Source: Danio rerio (Eukaryota; Chordata; Actinopteri; Cypriniformes; Danionidae). From it: DNA of 64,000 bases. The stretch covers positions 16,520,501 through 16,584,500 of the forward strand of contig NC_133179.1 of assembly GCF_049306965.1 (NCBI RefSeq), written 5' to 3'. The notes under the pieces are model-generated. The model did no database searches, was not told the origin of the DNA, and saw nothing but the letters and a program-made list of their open reading frames with translations. Of the stretch, positions 63,301-64,000 are shown one piece after another. A program made the translations under genes and the position numbers. Every line of letters starts with the position of its first letter. Position 1 is the first letter of the stretch.

Positions 63301-64000
63301 TAAGGTTTTAGTTATGATACTCCCAAAATAATTCTGCAGATTTTTACCAAAATCGAAATAGCAAAAAAACGTCCGCAGATTCCGTCTGGACCTACTTAAG
63401 ACCATAAATAACGACTAATAGTTTGAACTTTGTATCTATCATTCCTGACACTCCGCTCACCCTCTGGAGAAAAGCTGGAAGTTCATCAGACGAGTGAGTA
63501 CAGGTGAAATAAAGCCGGAGTCCTTCAGCACCTGACAAAAGATCAGAAATATTCACTTCTCATATCTGAAAATGAATACAAAAGTGTCTATAAAGCGTCA
63601 CTCACTTTCTGAAGGAATCTTGGATGATGAGTCTCTGGGAATATACCTTATATAAGTCGAAAACAAAATATGATCTTACAAATCTCTTTACATACACATG
63701 TTTATATGCATTTTATTCCGATGTCAAAGAAATAAGCCTTAAATGAAAACATACCTCCATTTGATAGGCAGAGGCTGTTTACAATGATGTGTCCGCTTCT
63801 GTTGTGGTCACTCCTGTGTGTTTAACTGCCCGTGAGAACCAGCCATATCATATTGACAGGCACATTACGTTGAATTATGCTAACAGATCCTGAAGGATCC
63901 TCACCTGTACAGTAACTCGAGAGCAACAGTGTCTCCGTAGTCGTGTGATAGGATGTTGATCCTCTGCTCTGACAAACCCAAATGGGCAACTAGAGCTTCC
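60354..64000 (-). CDS. mest: Mest alpha/beta hydrolase, last eight exons (5' part outside window)
   Basis: Minus-strand exons in coding order: 64000-63905 (continues past the edge), 63813-63755, 63646-63606, 63531-63461, 62171-62070, 61996-61920, 61493-61430 and 60471-60354, with the stop at 60356-60354. All phases agree. The first visible exon encodes [20 protein letters not shown], the nucleophile-elbow region of MEST. Later exons give [75 protein letters not shown] and [19 protein letters not shown], ending FINSF. MEST is an ER-associated membrane protein of the alpha/beta hydrolase fold, implicated in lipid storage and paternally expressed in mammals; its substrate is unresolved. His in HVSHYP would be the expected catalytic-triad base and Asp in PLDPVN the acid. 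Confidence 0.95.
60472..61429. other. mest last intron
   Basis: AT-rich with a diverged MITE part from about 61215. No coding sequence recognised on either strand. Confidence 0.5.
62412..63185 (-). mobile_element. 5'-truncated L2-type LINE in a mest intron
   Basis: Minus-strand remnant of the reverse transcriptase C-terminus and 3' UTR of an L2/CR1-group LINE, sitting in the mest intron 62172-63460. Conserved pieces are [58 protein letters not shown] and [11 protein letters not shown]. Upstream on the same strand, in another frame, are [21 protein letters not shown]-type residues, so the ORF carries at least one frame break near 62950-63000. The 3' end is an AT-rich tail with ATT repeats near 62424. 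It is 5'-truncated, as most LINE insertions are, and unlikely to be active. Confidence 0.85.

Noticed and set aside
63906-64000. miR-335 expected in a MEST intron
   Set aside because: In mammals it lies in an early MEST intron; that part of the gene is beyond the right edge, and nothing like it was seen here.

Overview
The window reads as vertebrate, most likely zebrafish (Danio rerio) or a close cyprinid. It is AT-rich, intron-dense and full of (AT)n tracts, and it carries tRNA-derived DANA/HE1-type SINEs and many short inverted-repeat DNA transposons. It contains no prokaryotic-type operons, phage, CRISPR arrays, rRNA or tRNA genes. Four protein genes account for nearly all the coding signal. 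I assembled their exons by hand from reading frames, splice sites and phase agreement.

Layout. (1) 8-38284, plus strand: the 3' part of a collagen VII-like gene (col7a1-like), 54 exons in the window. It runs through a Gly-X-Y helix (8-3869), a 503-codon non-collagenous interruption with a strongly charged 155-codon exon (3959-18510), a second helix (19979-30039), a C-terminal NC2 tail (30141-35930), a Kunitz domain (37867-38061) and a four-residue terminal exon. (2) 38700-44100: intergenic, with a 63-bp-unit minisatellite, a SINE and several MITEs. (3) 44108-45392, plus strand: a CRH-family neuropeptide gene, urocortin 3 (ucn3l), whose whole CDS lies in one exon. (4) 47495-59792, plus strand: a complete 23-exon copg2 (COPI coat gamma-2 subunit, 873 aa deduced). 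(5) 60354-64000, minus strand: the last eight exons of mest, an alpha/beta hydrolase, running off the right edge. copg2 and mest converge tail to tail with very little sequence between their 3' ends, the same arrangement as mammalian COPG2/MEST.

How the genes relate. They are not a functional pathway: an anchoring-fibril-type matrix collagen, a peptide hormone, a vesicle coat subunit and a membrane hydrolase. The copg2-mest pairing is the only obvious conserved linkage. Introns and spacers are mostly transposon-derived: hAT-like and Tc1/mariner-like remnants, foldback MITEs (several nested inside others), L2-type LINE 3' fragments, SINEs and simple repeats. I saw no LTR element, retrovirus or Polinton.

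Most unusual point: the collagen VII-like chain has an interruption roughly an order of magnitude longer than the 39-residue hinge of human collagen VII. It is encoded by 15 exons that all keep the frame, and it ends in an E/R-rich segment that looks like a single alpha-helix or coiled-coil rod. I found no wholly new system that I can defend.
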